Below, one piece after another: positions 1-8,533 of a stretch of 59,863 nucleotides of DNA. The position numbers and the translations under genes were made by a program. Numbering within the stretch: the stretch's first letter is position 1; each line of letters opens with the position of its first letter. The notes below the pieces were generated by a model, which was not told the DNA's origin, did not search any database, and saw only the letters and a program-made list of their open reading frames with translations. This DNA comes from Nonomuraea turkmeniaca (GTDB lineage: Bacteria > Actinomycetota > Actinomycetes > Streptosporangiales > Streptosporangiaceae): NCBI RefSeq assembly GCF_005889735.1, contig NZ_VCKY01000034.1, forward strand, positions 1 to 59,863, written 5' to 3'.

Positions 1-216
1 CCCACCACCCCCGCGCCCGCGTCCGCTGCTGGTCTGCCGGCCGTACGCAGCCACGCCGCGCTCTTGGCAGGCCGCGCCGCCGCCGGCCAAGGCCTGCCGC
101 CCACGGCCAACCCGTACGCGACGGCCAGCCGCGCCGGCGGCGACCAGCTCACGCTGTCGCGGCTGTTCCTGTTCGGCTACTGGCAGGCCGCCGGCCTGCC
201 CACCAGTGAGAGGTGA
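1..216 (+). CDS. C-terminal end of an unknown protein (5' truncated by window)
   Basis: An open frame runs in from the left edge and stops at TGA 214-216, giving 71 residues rich in Ala, Gly and Pro that end in a more hydrophobic stretch (LFLFGYWQAAGLP). No family is recognised. The next gene's start follows 6 nt after the stop and its ribosome site lies inside this gene's last codons, so the two are probably co-transcribed. Because the window cuts it, its real length and function cannot be judged; in a phage morphogenesis cluster it could be a structural gene, but that is only positional inference. Confidence 0.5.
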   Translation, partial: PTTPAPASAAGLPAVRSHAALLAGRAAAGQGLPPTANPYATASRAGGDQLTLSRLFLFGYWQAAGLPTSER

Positions 217-222
217 AACCTG

Positions 223-510
223 TTGTTCGAAGTTCACGGATACGTCAATGGTGTCGCTTACGCCGTCACCGTCGGCCACCCGCGCCCCGAGGCGCTGGCC
301 ACGCACGGCGTCGTGTCCGGCTCCCCCGTCGCCGTCTCCCTCATCGAAGCGCGCGAAGGGCAGACGGTGACGCGGCCGCGCATGATGCCCGTCGTCGTGA
401 ACGCCGAAGACGCCGCGAGCGTCCTCGTCGCGTTGCGCGCCTGGACGGACGTGACGAAGGTCGTCGGCGACATCCCCGTGCCCGACGCCGAAGCGTCATC
501 GCCGGCGTGA
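223..510 (+). CDS. Hypothetical protein, 95 aa
   Basis: TTG start at 223 preceded by GAGAGG at about 9 nt spacing. The protein has balanced composition with an N-terminal beta-like segment (MFEVHGYVNGVAYAV) and an Asp/Ala-rich tail. The overlapping frame 213-539 is Arg-rich and looks like a shadow. No family is recognised. It lies directly after the truncated first gene in the same direction, so it is probably part of that operon. Confidence 0.6.
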   Translation: MFEVHGYVNGVAYAVTVGHPRPEALATHGVVSGSPVAVSLIEAREGQTVTRPRMMPVVVNAEDAASVLVALRAWTDVTKVVGDIPVPDAEASSPA

Positions 511-578
511 ACCACGGCCGGCGGCCGCGACATGCCTGAACGCGGGACGGGCGCGCACGCAGCTGACACAATCACGGC

Positions 579-965
579 ATGGCCTCGCTGGACGACATCG
601 ACCGCGCCCGGGCAGAGTTCTGCTCGCCGGAGCTGAAAGAGCTCATGGACGCGCATGACCAGATGCTGAAGTTCGCCCACCGGTGCGCGGTGCTCGCGGC
701 CGACGCGGACGCGGCCAAGCTGCCCGTGGCCGACGGCTACGTGGACGCGGTCGCCGAGCTCGACGCCGCGTTGGCAGCTCGCCCCGTCGTCATCTCTAAC
801 CTACGCAAGGCCGCCCAGCGGTTCAGCAGCATGTTCGATCCCACCGCCCCCAGCGAGGGCTTCGGCGAAAACGAGGACCCCCTTCTCTGGACCGTGGAAG
901 TTCTTCGCGAAACGCTCACCGCGGTGGAAGAAGCCCGCGCAAAGAACAACCCGTCGGCGAACTGA
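579..965 (+). CDS. Hypothetical helical protein, 128 aa
   Basis: ATG start, no strong ribosome site. The product is acidic and largely predicted helical (MASLDDIDRARAEF, LKELMDAHDQMLKFAHR), without transmembrane segments or recognisable catalytic motifs. The next gene starts 4 nt after its stop, implying co-transcription. Function unknown. Confidence 0.65.
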   Translation: MASLDDIDRARAEFCSPELKELMDAHDQMLKFAHRCAVLAADADAAKLPVADGYVDAVAELDAALAARPVVISNLRKAAQRFSSMFDPTAPSEGFGENEDPLLWTVEVLRETLTAVEEARAKNNPSAN

Positions 966-968
966 CCC

Positions 969-1283
969 ATGGCCACGAGCGAGACATCCGGCCCGTTCAA
1001 CAGCGACGCCGACACCTACTCCACGCCGGTCTTCCAAGAGTGGCGAGAGCTGATCAGATCAAGCCAGGTCAAGTCCGGTGACCCCGATGGCCTTGCCCAC
1101 GAGGTGAAGCAACGCCACATGCTGGAGGCATGCAAGCAGGCTGGCGTCGAGCTGGGAGCTCTCGACCGATCCGTGATTGCGTGGCTGGCGAACTACGAGG
1201 CGACCACCTCGGCGGTCATCGTCGGCATCATCAGCCGCGCCCACGCTGCCGGCCGTGCTGCCAGCGCGAGCGACACAGCCTGA
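969..1283 (+). CDS. Hypothetical protein, 104 aa
   Basis: ATG at 969 lies 3 nt after the previous stop. The sequence has a short Ser/Asp-rich N-terminus followed by helices (FQEWRELIRSSQ, HEVKQRHMLEACKQAGVEL). No known domain was recognised. It is the last gene of the small left-hand cluster before the intergenic promoter region of the HTH-repeat gene. Confidence 0.6.
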   Translation: MATSETSGPFNSDADTYSTPVFQEWRELIRSSQVKSGDPDGLAHEVKQRHMLEACKQAGVELGALDRSVIAWLANYEATTSAVIVGIISRAHAAGRAASASDTA

Positions 1284-1495
1284 CTCCGTAGCCAAGCCCC
1301 GCCCCTTGCTGACCAGCTCCGAGCCCGAGCACTGCACCAACCTTGCGCAGCGGAGGGGCGTTGAGCTGCTCATCCAAGGAAGGACATGCCGTCTCACACC
1401 CAGATCGTCACTGATAGATTCTCACCAGAATTAATGCCCCACGAATGTCACCCCGGCGGCACTATTTCGGTGTTTGTGCAGTTCACCGGCTTTCC

Positions 1496-1523
1496 AAGAC
1501 CTTAACGGGAGAAAATGCTAGCT
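1496..1523 (+). promoter_or_regulatory. Weak variant of the bipartite promoter-like element (site K)
   Basis: AAGACCTTAAC at 1496-1506, a 12-nt spacer, TAGCT at 1519-1523, then 8 nt to a GTG at 1532. It matches the strong sites (GCGACGTWAGC-N13-ACnnT-N8-GTG) at 7 of 11 positions in the upstream box and has one base less spacer. I include it because the other two HTH-repeat genes have strong copies in exactly this position. Confidence 0.4.
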
Positions 1524-1531
1524 TCCGCGCC

Positions 1532-2500
1532 GTGACTGAACATGATCTCGCTTTTCAGATTGAGGCAGCCCGCCGTTACAGCACCGGCGCCTCTCTCAAA
1601 TCCATCGCCACGCACTTCCGCGTCGGGACTGCCAAGGTTATCGCCGCGGTGACAGCGCAGGGCGCTACCATCCGTTCCGTCCCCGGGAGAGGGCAAAGTC
1701 GCGAGCGTATCGACCAGATGGCGCGCCTGTATGAGGCTGGCTACACCCTGGCCGAGGTCAGCGCCGTTGTGGGCCTCACGCGCGAAGGCGTCCGGCTCAA
1801 GCTGATCGAAGCCGGGGTGCAGATCCGATCTCGAGGCTCAGGAAAGCCGCGGATCAACAACGCCAAGCGGCAGGCCATTCTCGCCGTGTGGGCCAAGGGC
1901 GAGATGATCAAAGCGGAGATGATCCGAGAGGCTCGCACCTCCACCAAGACGTTCAACGCGGTACTGGCGGCTGCCGGGATCAACCCCAACGCTAAGAACG
2001 AGTCGGTTCGCGCCCACGCCCAACAACTCCGAGCGGCGGGCCAGTCCCTGTCGCAGATCGCCGCCCAGACCGGTAAGAGCGTGACAGCCGTCCGCAACAT
2101 GACCAAGGACTGGCCCGCCTTCGACTGCCCTCGGGAGTTCACCCCCGAACAGGCGGTACGTCTTCACCGTGACGGCGCGACAATCGAACAGCTCCAACAC
2201 TGGTTCCGCGTTAACCGCAGACGAATCCGAGAGGTGTTAGAAGAAGCCGGGGTGGATATGACGGTTCGAAAGCATCAGCGGGGGGCGAGCCCGGAGCGTG
2301 AGGCCCTGCGGGCGGATGTGACGCGCCGGTACGTCGAGGGCGAGTCGGTGCGGGAGCTGGCGCTTTCGACGGGCCGCTCGTACGGGACCGTGCATCGGCT
2401 GCTGCAGGAGGCGGGCGTTGAGCTGCGGCCGCGCGGCGGTCGGCCGAGGCCTGCCGCTGTCCACCAATCTGTTCGCTGTGGCCCGTGGCGGCGGCGATGA
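1532..2500 (+). CDS. Tandem helix-turn-helix repeat DNA-binding protein (six HTH units)
   Basis: 322 aa from GTG 1532. An ATG at 1445 is in frame, but it would place the promoter-like box inside the gene and adds residues unlike the rest. The protein is a string of about six homeodomain-like HTH units of 45-50 aa, each with the pattern (Y/L)xxGxSLxxIAxxxGxSxxxVxxxLxxAGVxxR, for example YEAGYTLAEVSAVVGL and YVEGESVRELALSTGRSYG. The last unit matches the short HTH proteins common in actinomycetes. There is no enzymatic domain. Paralogues with 8 and 4 units lie at 29765-31057 and 45731-46375. Its probable role is sequence-specific DNA binding and transcription control; its targets are unknown. 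The short linkers suggest several units could bind one long site. Confidence 0.75.
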   Translation: MTEHDLAFQIEAARRYSTGASLKSIATHFRVGTAKVIAAVTAQGATIRSVPGRGQSRERIDQMARLYEAGYTLAEVSAVVGLTREGVRLKLIEAGVQIRSRGSGKPRINNAKRQAILAVWAKGEMIKAEMIREARTSTKTFNAVLAAAGINPNAKNESVRAHAQQLRAAGQSLSQIAAQTGKSVTAVRNMTKDWPAFDCPREFTPEQAVRLHRDGATIEQLQHWFRVNRRRIREVLEEAGVDMTVRKHQRGASPEREALRADVTRRYVEGESVRELALSTGRSYGTVHRLLQEAGVELRPRGGRPRPAAVHQSVRCGPWRRR

Positions 2501-2658
2501 GGCGCTGACCGAGACAGGACGGCCCGGTAGCGAGCGCCGATCTCGGCTCCGGCTCGCTGGCAGTAGGTCGCCGCTGCTCATGGTGCGGCCGTCGGCGCCA
2601 TCATCTCGCTCATCTCCGCCACCCCACGTGCGCGCGGATTCGGCGCTCGGCATGAAGA

Positions 2659-2689
2659 AGCGGCGCCCCTCGTGACGAGGGACGCCGCT
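2659..2689. terminator. Hairpin, likely bidirectional terminator
   Basis: AGCGGCG-C-CCCTCG, loop TGA, CGAGGG-A-CGCCGCT: a long GC stem without a clear T tract. It lies between the convergent HTH-repeat gene (plus) and the 64-aa gene (minus). The rest of 2501-2736 shows no gene. Confidence 0.65.
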
Positions 2690-2736
2690 CCAGGCTTTCG
2701 TCAGGTGATCAGGCTGATAGCCACCGTATGCGGCGG

Positions 2737-2931
2737 CTACTCGTTGAGGTCGATGATGTAGGCGCGGTCCGTCTCGTAGGCGTCCGCGACCGTGTCAGCG
2801 TCCACAGCCCACATGCTGTCGGTGAGCTCTCCGCCGCTCTCCTTGATGACCTTCAGCATGTCGGTGCGGATGGCGTTGCTGGTCTCGTCGTCGTTGCCCT
2901 CGATCACGGCAACGAACACGGTAACGGGCAT
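2737..2931 (-). CDS. Small hypothetical protein, 64 aa
   Basis: Start ATG at 2931 (MPVTVFVAVIEGNDDE) with AGGGA about 7 nt upstream. A longer frame to 2985 lacks such support. The protein looks like a small alpha/beta fold with a beta strand (VTVFVAVIEG), a helix (RTDMLKVIKESGG) and an acidic C-terminus (DRAYIIDLNE). Family unknown. It is monocistronic and driven by copy 1 of the ACTATCCTGTACTAT promoter/operator, placing it in the inferred early regulon. Confidence 0.65.
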   Translation of the reverse strand: MPVTVFVAVIEGNDDETSNAIRTDMLKVIKESGGELTDSMWAVDADTVADAYETDRAYIIDLNE

Positions 2932-3013
2932 GAGGGATTCCCTATCTCTTATCGGGCCATGAAGAGGATCTGCAGCGGACAGCACCAGGCTTCCCTCGTA
3001 TCCCCTATACGCT

Positions 3014-3040
3014 TAAAATATAGTATAGGATAGTTATTTA
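3014..3040 (-). promoter_or_regulatory. Early-type promoter with ACTAT-repeat operator, copy 1
   Basis: Reading minus strand: ATAACTATCCTATACTATAT, with the core 15-mer at 3034-3020. TACTAT serves as the -10 box and the ACTATCCTATACTAT direct repeat overlaps it. It drives the 64-aa gene ending at 2737. The block is AT-rich in an otherwise GC-rich region. Confidence 0.65.
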
Positions 3041-3241
3041 AGCAAGGAGGGCTGCAGTGTCGCGGGTAGGCATGCGTGTGCCTCGGCGGCGATGCGCCAC
3101 CTAGGCCGGCAAAGAAAATAACGGTCCTGTAGTAGAATGATGGGGTCCAGGGGTGAAGGTGTCGTTGGCGGGCTGATCGCACGGCCCAGCAGCAAGACCA
3201 CCGGACCCGCCACTTCCCCCGATCCTGCGAGGATGAACAGC

Positions 3242-3394
3242 ATGTCGAGCACCGACGCCATCTACAACGCGATCCGCGACCAGTGGATCATTGACCACCC
3301 GGGCGTAGACCCGGACGACGACCCCGACTTCCTCCGCGCCGTACGCACCGCCGAAGGGCAGGACCCCGAAACGGGCATCCCCCTCGACGAGTAA
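3242..3394 (+). CDS. Small acidic hypothetical protein, 50 aa
   Basis: ATG 3242 is preceded by GAGGA at about 8 nt; an ATG at 3233 and longer frames from 3137 are possible. The core (DDDPDFLRAVRTAEGQDPETG) is paralogous to residues of the 61-aa protein at 9682-9867 (NDDPAFLQATRELQGLDPDTG). The two genes flank the GNAT-repeat genes. No known family; a strong terminator follows. Confidence 0.65.
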   Translation: MSSTDAIYNAIRDQWIIDHPGVDPDDDPDFLRAVRTAEGQDPETGIPLDE

Positions 3395-3440
3395 CGGCGC
3401 AGGCGGCCCAGCTCTCCGACCAAGCCAGGAGCCGCACCAA

Positions 3441-3484
3441 GAGGGCGGCAACCCCCATGACCACGGGGTTGCCGCCCTCTTTCA
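3441..3484 (+). terminator. Rho-independent terminator
   Basis: A perfect 15-bp stem (GAGGGCGGCAACCCC, 3441-3455, with its complement at 3465-3479), a 9-nt loop and a short CTTTC tail. It insulates the 50-aa gene from the late promoter that begins 18 nt further on. Confidence 0.85.
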
Positions 3485-3501
3485 TGTCTCCTTGCCTTGA
3501 C

Positions 3502-3530
3502 GCGACCTAAGCCGGCCAATTCGTCACCAT
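3502..3530 (+). promoter_or_regulatory. Bipartite promoter-like element, site A
   Basis: GCGACCTAAGC (3502-3512), 13-nt spacer, ACCAT (3526-3530). The predicted transcript start near 3538 leaves about 50 nt of leader before the TTG start of the 1407-aa gene, which has its own ribosome site. It is directly downstream of a terminator, as expected for a new transcription unit. Confidence 0.7.
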
Positions 3531-3587
3531 CCCCCGGGCGAGCGGCCCACACCGCGACGGCCGCTCCGGACCAGCCGGGGGGACACG

Positions 3588-6500
3588 TTGGGCCTGATCC
3601 AGTGGGAGCGCTTCGGCGTCCGCTTCACCGCAGACGGCATCCTCGACGTCAAAGCGACCGCGACCCGGACACTGGCTCGGGCACCTGGCGGCGCCTGGCA
3701 GCCGCGCGACTGGCGAGGCCGCTGGATCTGGATGGGCGAACGCGTTCAGCTACGCGGCCGGAACCGATACGGCACCGTCGTCGGCGCCGACGAACGCCGC
3801 GGCGTCACCATCGACTGGGACGACGGACACACCAGTACCATCGCCCCTCACCTGCTGCGGGTCGATACGCCAGTACGACCCCGCACTCCTCGCGGCCGGC
3901 GAGCGCCGCACGGCGACGCCCTCTTCGAGCTCAGCCCGCCCCCCGCGACCACCAGCCCAGCGGCGGTCCGGAGCCCGGCAGCCCGCGCCCGGATCTCCGC
4001 CGGCGCCTGGGCGCCCGCACCAGACGGCACCGCGCCCGACCGGGCCGCCATTCGTTACCTGGCCAGCGGGAACACCCGCGCCTGGCTGACCGAAACGAAC
4101 GGGCGCCCCGTCGCCTACCTCGACCAGGACGGCAACGTCCGTCGCTACGCCGACATCGCCCAGTGGGAAGCCGACGTCAACCGGCTGGGCCTGGCTGAAA
4201 CTGATCCCCCGCGTGGGCCCGCCGACGGAGTCCCGGACCCCGACGCCCGCCCCGTCAGCGACGCAATCACGCACGTCACGTCTCCAGACGGTGTCGTGCA
4301 CGCCTGGATGGTCCGCACGACGGGCGGAGTCGTCGGGTACGTCCGCGGACGCGACGGCCAGACACGGCGGTTCGCTGGCGCGGGCCGGTGGCGCCTCGCC
4401 GCGCAGTCCGAAGGCGTCAGCGTGACGGCGCGCCGCAGCACTCCGAGGCGGCGGCCCGCAGCCAGCCCGGCCTTCAAGCAGACGCCCATCCCGGACCTGT
4501 TCGGCCCCGCGCCCGTAGACGCCGCTGACAAACCCGACGTCGCTCCCACCCCTGACCTTCTGCCCGAGCCCGAGCCCGCCGCGCCGAGCATCAACGTCGC
4601 CGACCTCGTCCCCGGCCTGCCCGGCTACGACGAAGACGAAGCCATCGGCCAGCTCCGGAAGCTCATCGACGGTGCCTCGTTCGGCGGTCTCACCCTCCGG
4701 TTCGTCAGGGCCAACGTCACCGACGGGCGGGACGGCTCCGGCAAGATCAGCTGGCGAGCCGACATGTACGACGCCCGCGGCCGCCGCGTCGGCTCCACCG
4801 ACCGCGTCTGGCATCGCGAAACCGACGGCACCCTGTGGGCGCACAACGACTTCATGTCGCTGCGCCGCGACGCCCGCGGCAACGGCTTTGCCGCCCCGTA
4901 CAGCCTGTGGCTCGAACGCCACTACTGGAAGGCCGGATTCACCCACGTGTCCGTGGACGCCGGCCTCGACGACGGCGGCTACGTCTGGGCGTCCGCCGGC
5001 TTCGACTTCGCCGACGAGTGGGACGCGGCCCGCCGCCTGGAGAAGCTGCAGGAACTTGTCGCCGCAGGTGACGGCACCCGCGACGAGCTCACCGCCGCCC
5101 AGGTGCTCCTGGCCCGCGCCAGCCAGCACGCGTTCGGCGAGCCCGGGTTCCCATCCGCGCGAGAAATCTCCCAGGTGGGCCGCACCCCCGGGCAGAACTG
5201 GCGCGAACAGTCCTGGATCGGCTCACGCGCCATGCGCGGCTCAGCGTGGAACGGCATCAAGCGCAACCCGGTGCTCGCCACCAGCCACTCCACCGCGGCG
5301 AAGGACAGCGGCGAGCCCGAGCGCGCCACCACGCCGGCACCCTCCACGCCGGCACCCTCCGCGCCTGCCCGCCGCTCTGACCGACCATTGGCCGTCGCGA
5401 ACGGGAACGCCACCGCGAGCACCCCGGCGGCGGCCAGCACGCCGGCGAGGACCGCGGCGACCCTCCGCCGCGGCGACCGCCTCCGCAGCGCCCGAGGCCC
5501 CCAGGAAATCACCGATGTCGAACACATCGACCTGCCGTTCACGCAGGAAGTCGTCGTCACCACCGCCGACGGGCAAGGCCACCTCTACCACCCGGACGCC
5601 GACGTCACCGCCGACGTCGCCCCCAAGCCGCCCCCCGCCGCCGACGACCTGGCCACCCTCATCCCCGAGACCGCCACGTTCGACGCCGCCCACATCCGCG
5701 AACGCCTCCGCACCCTCGTCGAAGGCCACCGGTTCGGCCCGTACACCGTCGAGGTCGTCGGTGCTAAACCCACGTTCAACGCCGACGACGGCACCGGAAC
5801 CCTGTGGTGGCGAGCCGACATCCTCGACAGCGACGGCCGCACCGTCGGACACGCCATCCGCTCATGGAGACGCCATCCCGACGGCACCGTGACCGAGCAC
5901 AACGACGCCCTGCACCTCGACCGCGACGCGCGCGGCAGCGGCTTCGCCTCAGCGTGGGGCGCCCACCTCGAACGCGCCTACTGGGCATCCGGCTTCGACC
6001 ACTCCACCGTGCACGCAGCCATGGACGACGGCGGCTACGTGTGGGCGTCCGCGGGCTACAACTTCGACAACGCCACCGACGCCGAAGGCATCCTCGGCAA
6101 ACTCCGGCTTCTCGTCGCCTCCGACACACCGCCGCTCGACGCCGCCACCCGCGCCGCCGCGAACAAGATCCTCGAACGCGCCACCCTCCACACCTTCGGG
6201 CAACCCGGTTACCCGTCCGCGCGGGAAATCTCCCAGCTCGGCCGCCGCCCAGGGCAGAGGCTGCGCGAACACGTCTGGCTCGGGTCAGCCGTCATGCGCG
6301 GATCCGCCTGGCACGGCATCAAACACAACCCAGACCGGCCTCACCGGATCACTCCCGTGGACCGCAGCCCCTACCGGGCGCGCGACCTTCAACCGGGCCA
6401 GCAGCTCACCGTCAGCGGGAACGTCAACACGATCGCCGCCGTAGCACCGAGCACCACGCGTCCAGGCATGATCGACGTGACGTTCACCAACGACCGCACC

Positions 6501-7811
6501 GTGCAGTTCTACCCAGAGTTCGACCTGGGCTCCATGCTGACGCGCCGCACCACCAGCGCGGCCGCCACCCCGACACCAGCGCCTACCAGGCGGCCACGCC
6601 GTCAAGGGCCGCCGATCACCACGCTGCGACCGGGCCAGCGCATCCGCAACGGCCGCTACGGGCCCATCGCCGACATCGCCGAAGTGCGCCCGAACGGGCG
6701 CGGCGCCACCGTGGTGTTCACCGACGGCTCCACCCGCGTGCTCCGCGGCCCGAACATCCCCATCTCGTTCGTCGTCCCCGACGACACCCCAGCCGCCGCT
6801 CCCCCGCCGACGCCGCCGCGACGACCGGCCGCCGCCGCGGCGGCCGATCCCGGCATCCCTGACCCGGACGCCCGCCCCGAACAGGCGACCCTGTACTACA
6901 GCAGCCCGGACGGCCCCGGCGAAGCCTGGATGAGCAACGACGGCCGCATCGCCACCTTCCACGTACGAGGCCGCGACGGCATCGTCCGCCGCTACACCAA
7001 CACCATCGCCTGGGCAGCCGCCCGCGACGCTGCCGGCGCAACCGAAACCATGCCGGCACCCACGCCCGCCGCGCATTCAACCTCGCACCTTCCCGACCCG
7101 CCCCCCGGATGGCTCGCCAGCGACGTCATCCCCAGCCACGGCAACTACGACCCCGACGTCATCAAACAGCAGATGGACGCCCTCGTCGCCGACCGCTCCT
7201 TCAACGGGTTCACCGTGAAGGTCACCGACGTGCACGCCGACTACTGGCGCAGCTCCGGATCTCTCACGTTCAGCGCCGACATTTTCGACGCCAACGGCCA
7301 GCGCGTCGGCCGCACCCAACGCCGCTGGAAACGGGAGTCCGACGGCACCATGTGGGCCTACAACGCACTCCTCGCACTGGACGAGCACGCCCGAGGCGGA
7401 GGATTCGCCCCCGCATGGGGCGCCTACCTCGAGCAGCTCTACTGGGAATCCGGCTTCGACCACATCGAAGTGACCGCCTCCCTCGAAGACGGCGGATACG
7501 TGTGGGCGTCGGCCGGTTTCGACTTCAAGTCCCCATTCGACGCCCGCGACATGCTCAACCGGCTACGCCGCCTGCTCGAAGAGAACAACCCGCCGATCCC
7601 GGCCGCAGCCAGATCCGCCGCCGAAGCCCTGCAGGCCCGCGCTGAACGGCACCGGTTCGGCGAACCCGGCTACCCGTCAGCGCGTGAGTTGTCCCAGCTC
7701 GGCCGCCAGCCGGGCCAGAACATCCGCGAACACTCGTGGCTGGGCATGCTCCTCATGCGGGGACGGACATGGGGCGGCATCAAGCGCAGGCCCGAGCGGG
7801 CCGACGTGTAA
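3588..7811 (+). CDS. Giant modular protein with three GNAT-like repeats (probable virion-associated)
   Basis: 1407 aa, TTG start at 3588 with GGGGGGA 5 nt upstream; the N-terminus aligns with the paralogue at 8534. N-terminal SH3/KOW-like barrel (about residues 50-93) and further short beta modules near 625-675, 933-981 and 1013-1058 are separated by Ala/Pro-rich linkers. Three copies of a roughly 200-aa unit lie at about 365-561, 715-915 and 1205-1402. Each carries a GNAT-type acetyl-CoA-loop-like motif (RGNGFA, RGSGFA, RGGGFA), then LE..Y...GF, DGGYVWASAGF, and a C-terminal signature FG.PG.PSAREISQ.GR.PGQ...MRG..W.GIK. I infer an acetyltransferase-like fold; catalysis is unproven. Position suggests a protein made late and possibly packaged or assembled into the particle. 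Confidence 0.6.
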   Translation: MGLIQWERFGVRFTADGILDVKATATRTLARAPGGAWQPRDWRGRWIWMGERVQLRGRNRYGTVVGADERRGVTIDWDDGHTSTIAPHLLRVDTPVRPRTPRGRRAPHGDALFELSPPPATTSPAAVRSPAARARISAGAWAPAPDGTAPDRAAIRYLASGNTRAWLTETNGRPVAYLDQDGNVRRYADIAQWEADVNRLGLAETDPPRGPADGVPDPDARPVSDAITHVTSPDGVVHAWMVRTTGGVVGYVRGRDGQTRRFAGAGRWRLAAQSEGVSVTARRSTPRRRPAASPAFKQTPIPDLFGPAPVDAADKPDVAPTPDLLPEPEPAAPSINVADLVPGLPGYDEDEAIGQLRKLIDGASFGGLTLRFVRANVTDGRDGSGKISWRADMYDARGRRVGSTDRVWHRETDGTLWAHNDFMSLRRDARGNGFAAPYSLWLERHYWKAGFTHVSVDAGLDDGGYVWASAGFDFADEWDAARRLEKLQELVAAGDGTRDELTAAQVLLARASQHAFGEPGFPSAREISQVGRTPGQNWREQSWIGSRAMRGSAWNGIKRNPVLATSHSTAAKDSGEPERATTPAPSTPAPSAPARRSDRPLAVANGNATASTPAAASTPARTAATLRRGDRLRSARGPQEITDVEHIDLPFTQEVVVTTADGQGHLYHPDADVTADVAPKPPPAADDLATLIPETATFDAAHIRERLRTLVEGHRFGPYTVEVVGAKPTFNADDGTGTLWWRADILDSDGRTVGHAIRSWRRHPDGTVTEHNDALHLDRDARGSGFASAWGAHLERAYWASGFDHSTVHAAMDDGGYVWASAGYNFDNATDAEGILGKLRLLVASDTPPLDAATRAAANKILERATLHTFGQPGYPSAREISQLGRRPGQRLREHVWLGSAVMRGSAWHGIKHNPDRPHRITPVDRSPYRARDLQPGQQLTVSGNVNTIAAVAPSTTRPGMIDVTFTNDRTVQFYPEFDLGSMLTRRTTSAAATPTPAPTRRPRRQGPPITTLRPGQRIRNGRYGPIADIAEVRPNGRGATVVFTDGSTRVLRGPNIPISFVVPDDTPAAAPPPTPPRRPAAAAAADPGIPDPDARPEQATLYYSSPDGPGEAWMSNDGRIATFHVRGRDGIVRRYTNTIAWAAARDAAGATETMPAPTPAAHSTSHLPDPPPGWLASDVIPSHGNYDPDVIKQQMDALVADRSFNGFTVKVTDVHADYWRSSGSLTFSADIFDANGQRVGRTQRRWKRESDGTMWAYNALLALDEHARGGGFAPAWGAYLEQLYWESGFDHIEVTASLEDGGYVWASAGFDFKSPFDARDMLNRLRRLLEENNPPIPAAARSAAEALQARAERHRFGEPGYPSARELSQLGRQPGQNIREHSWLGMLLMRGRTWGGIKRRPERADV

Positions 7812-7848
7812 GGGGAGCCACCTCTTCCCCCCTCTCCTGTTCTCCGGC

Positions 7849-7877
7849 GCGACGTAAGCCGCCCCACCAGCCACCAT
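7849..7877 (+). promoter_or_regulatory. Bipartite promoter-like element, site B
   Basis: GCGACGTAAGC (7849-7859), 13-nt spacer, ACCAT (7873-7877), then 8 nt to GTG 7886. That distance fits a leaderless transcript starting at the GTG. Confidence 0.7.
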
Positions 7878-7885
7878 CCGCGGTC

Positions 7886-8518
7886 GTGATCAGAAGCAGA
7901 CAGCTGTGGCCGCTCGGGCTCGCCATCGGCGTCCTGGCCGGACTCGCTGGAGCGATCGCCCTGTGGTGGACGCTCCTGCGGGCCGACGACCTCGACATCC
8001 CCGCGCCTCCGCCCCAGCCGCTGCTTCAAGCAGCCAGGAAGGGGCCTGCGATGACTTTGTACGCGGAGAACGGCGCACAACTGACCAAGGCGGCAGCTCA
8101 GGCCAAGACGGCCGCGGTGCCCGTCACTGACCCGCTGATCAGGGTGGCGGAGAACCTGTACGTCGGCCACAGGGCCGACGGGACCACCTTCCCCGGCAGC
8201 GGACGGAAGCTGAAGTTCGCCAAGGACACGATCATCCCGCGGTCGAAGCTCGACGCGTGCTTTCCTGCGGCGATCGTCACCACGATCAGCCCCGCGAACG
8301 GTCCGGCCGCAGGCGGCACCCAGGTCACCATCAAGGGCGCCAACTTCACACCCGGCAGCACCGTCACGTTCGGCGGCACCGCCGCCACCGGCGTCACCGT
8401 CGTGGACGAGAGCACGATCCGCTGCACCACCCCGGCAGAGGACGCGGGTGCCGCCGACGTCGCCGTCACCACGGACGCCGACACCGTCACCAAGACCGGC
8501 GCGTTCACCTACGCCTGA
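7886..8518 (+). CDS. Membrane-anchored IPT/TIG-domain protein
   Basis: 210 aa from GTG 7886, a start chosen because it lies exactly 8 nt after the promoter element and restores a short basic N-terminus (IRSRQLWP) followed by one transmembrane segment (LGLAIGVLAGLAGAIALWW). The C-terminal 80 residues form an IPT/TIG immunoglobulin-like domain (ITPANGPAAGGTQVTIKG, PGSTVTFGGT, TPAEDAGAADVAVT). Such domains mediate surface or tail adhesion. It may be a cell-surface or virion decoration protein; topology suggests an exported C-terminus. No ribosome site is visible. Confidence 0.6.
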   Translation: MIRSRQLWPLGLAIGVLAGLAGAIALWWTLLRADDLDIPAPPPQPLLQAARKGPAMTLYAENGAQLTKAAAQAKTAAVPVTDPLIRVAENLYVGHRADGTTFPGSGRKLKFAKDTIIPRSKLDACFPAAIVTTISPANGPAAGGTQVTIKGANFTPGSTVTFGGTAATGVTVVDESTIRCTTPAEDAGAADVAVTTDADTVTKTGAFTYA

Positions 8519-8533
8519 CCCACGCAGCTCCCG

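Noticed and set aside
213..539. Overlapping frame starting at GTG 213
   Set aside because: Strongly Arg-rich composition typical of an off-frame translation in GC-rich DNA; the 223-510 frame is natural.
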